A program made the position numbers and the translations under genes. A model generated the notes under the pieces. That model saw only the letters and a program-made list of their open reading frames with translations, ran no database searches and was not told where the DNA came from. Shown here in pieces: positions 62,396-64,000 of a stretch of 64,000 bases of DNA (position 1 is its first letter; every line of letters begins with the position of its first letter). Location of the stretch: NCBI GenBank assembly GCA_019095985.1, contig CM032660.1, forward strand, positions 48,124,491-48,188,490. Reading direction: 5' to 3'. Origin of the DNA: Streblospio benedicti (taxonomy: Eukaryota; Annelida; Polychaeta; Spionida; Spionidae).

Positions 62396-62541
62396 ATGAA
62401 GGGGGAGGAAAAAAGGGGGGGGGGGGCGGATTTCAATGCACAAAATGGGGTGTATTTTGAGTGCACAACTTCCGGGGGGGGTATTTCAGTGTAAGCTAAT
62501 GACACAGATCCGACCGTCCCTTCATAAATAATGACAGCAGC
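62396..62541. repeat. G-rich repeat, opposite orientation
   Basis: G-rich tracts (GGGGGGGGGGGGCGG near 62417) end in CCCTTCATAAATAATGACAG. The edge is the complement of the one at 61503. Confidence 0.5.
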
Positions 62542-64000
62542 CTAAGATGTTCAGGTCCATTTTGACCCCTGGATTTCTCTACCACGGTAAGAGGTAGGCC
62601 TAAGCCAAATCAATTTTGACCATTTCCATGTACCCAGCATGCCCGTAAGAAGCCCACGAGTTATTCTTCATGTGTGTACATGAACTTATTATAATATGTA
62701 AACATATGTCTATCAAAAAGGGCAAAATCAATTAATCTTACCTATGAAAGACATTTCAGCATATATACATAATATGTACTATATGTCAAGGCTGCATTAT
62801 AGCCGTGGTTGGTGGTGCACATTCACCGTGGTGACACTATGATCGTAATAAGGTCATTAGCATCATACCGGTGCCGTTGTGGATATTTTACAGATAGTCA
62901 GATATTGCATTATTAATAGTTTATTTTTCATTTTACAGTAAATATTTAACTATAATACTGATGATATATTTATAACTAGAAGATATACTATGTGCGGGTT
63001 GAGTTTATAATGGAATTTAAAGCCTAAATGCCGATTGAAAATAATACAGTGATTATCGTAATGATGTTTGTTTCTGTATGTTTGTAGCATCAATGCAAAA
63101 TGGACTACAGTGCTGTGTGCACTTAATATTAAATGCAATCAATCTCTTAAGAATTTCAACACAGCTATCATAAAATTGGTTGTGAATTTCGTGCATCAGA
63201 ACAAATTAGAATGCAATGCGGTCATTGGTGAAAAATCATTATGTTCATCAACAGTTTATATGAAATGAGTATTTTCAGCATTTAACCCGCTAAAAACTCT
63301 ACTCTAACATAAAATATCTTATCAATATACTTTTTTCTTGTGTATTTCAGGTAGAATTAACTTGAAAATTGTGAATAAAACAATAATAACCATCTGTAAA
63401 ATATCCACAATGGCACCAGTTGATCCTAATGCGCATTACTATGATAGTGTCGGCACAGTGAAATTACATCAAATCCAGAGAAATGTATAATAGAATAGAA
63501 TTTTTTATTTCCCTTTTAATTTCATATAATTCTCATATATACATTATCAGATGCACAACAGTCTCTATTTGCTGAATCAATTATGGTTAGTTACAACATT
63601 TGTTAAGCAAAACATGCATACACGTTCCCAGCTTGTAACTATAAATTGTGACCAGATGTATAAAAATTATGCACAAATTGTTATCTACATATCTACATAC
63701 GCGGCTATCATTTGATACTGGATTGAGGTTCTAGTTATCACACTCTAATTCCACATACTTGAAATAAGCTGACACAGTCCTCTTAAGTATTTTCAAACGA
63801 AATAGTTAATTTAGTCCCAGCCCAAGGTTTAGCTGGGACACGGACTATCTGTTTTTTGACGGGCAAAAACTTATGACCGACGGTTTAAAAAAAACCCCAA
63901 AAAACAAAAAAACAAACAAACAAAAGAAACTAATCAATGTTTTGACCTCAAACTTTCTGATCCCTCCAAGAATGAACCCTGAATGAGACCGGGCATTTTT

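Larger units (their letters stand above)
59527..64000. other. 3' UTR of the SVOP-like gene and flank
   Basis: No further exon recognised. AATAAA occurs at 61206 and about 61289, either of which could end the transcript, but this is unproven. Repeats here are listed separately. The last 500 bp end in an A-rich tract with no recognised gene. Confidence 0.4.

Overview
The window is intron-rich, AT-rich animal DNA. It carries two host genes whose predicted proteins match vertebrate families along their length, and a dense mix of miniature DNA transposons, foldback elements and retroelement fossils. The closest fit is a marine invertebrate, possibly an ambulacrarian or a lophotrochozoan. That rests on the gene set and on the overall style of the repeats; the species cannot be fixed from the sequence. 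One 100-base run of N (8592-8691) marks a scaffold gap.

Layout. 0-2.2 kb: a hAT-like remnant and an array of a repeat carrying two divergent tRNA-like pieces. 3.5-6.1 kb: an old, broken Ty3/gypsy pol fossil split by a miniature element built of a higher-order tandem repeat. 6.7-8.3 kb: a foldback element and the tail of a Penelope-like element. 8.7-9.2 kb: an exon on the plus strand of an unrecognised gene, just after the gap. 10.5-10.8 kb: a nearly perfect 360-bp palindrome. 11.8-24.2 kb, minus strand: a complete RABL6 gene. I could place 14 exons with consistent reading phase, giving 744 residues. Its introns hold a hAT element nested in another hAT element, a foldback element with a tRNA-like loop, a second copy of the higher-order-repeat element, and a small MITE. 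24.2-34.2 kb: mostly unrecognised noncoding DNA with one exon-like stretch. 34.2-59.5 kb, plus strand: an SVOP/SV2-like transporter gene of the major facilitator superfamily. Thirteen in-phase exons cover most of the protein, and a probable first exon lies at 34.2 kb. A largely open BEL/Pao element sits in the large first intron. 59.5-64 kb: 3' flank with G-rich repeats and MITEs.

The two host genes show no sign of acting in one pathway. RABL6 is an atypical Rab-like GTPase with a long disordered tail. The SVOP-like protein is a 12-helix vesicle-type transporter. RABL6 and the gene at 8.7 kb converge. RABL6 and the SVOP-like gene diverge, their presumed first exons about 10 kb apart. I found no operon, CRISPR array or microbial system. 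The most unusual features are structural: the palindrome, the E-box-bearing higher-order-repeat element, the tRNA-like foldback family, and the two hAT-like elements that share a core but have different ends.
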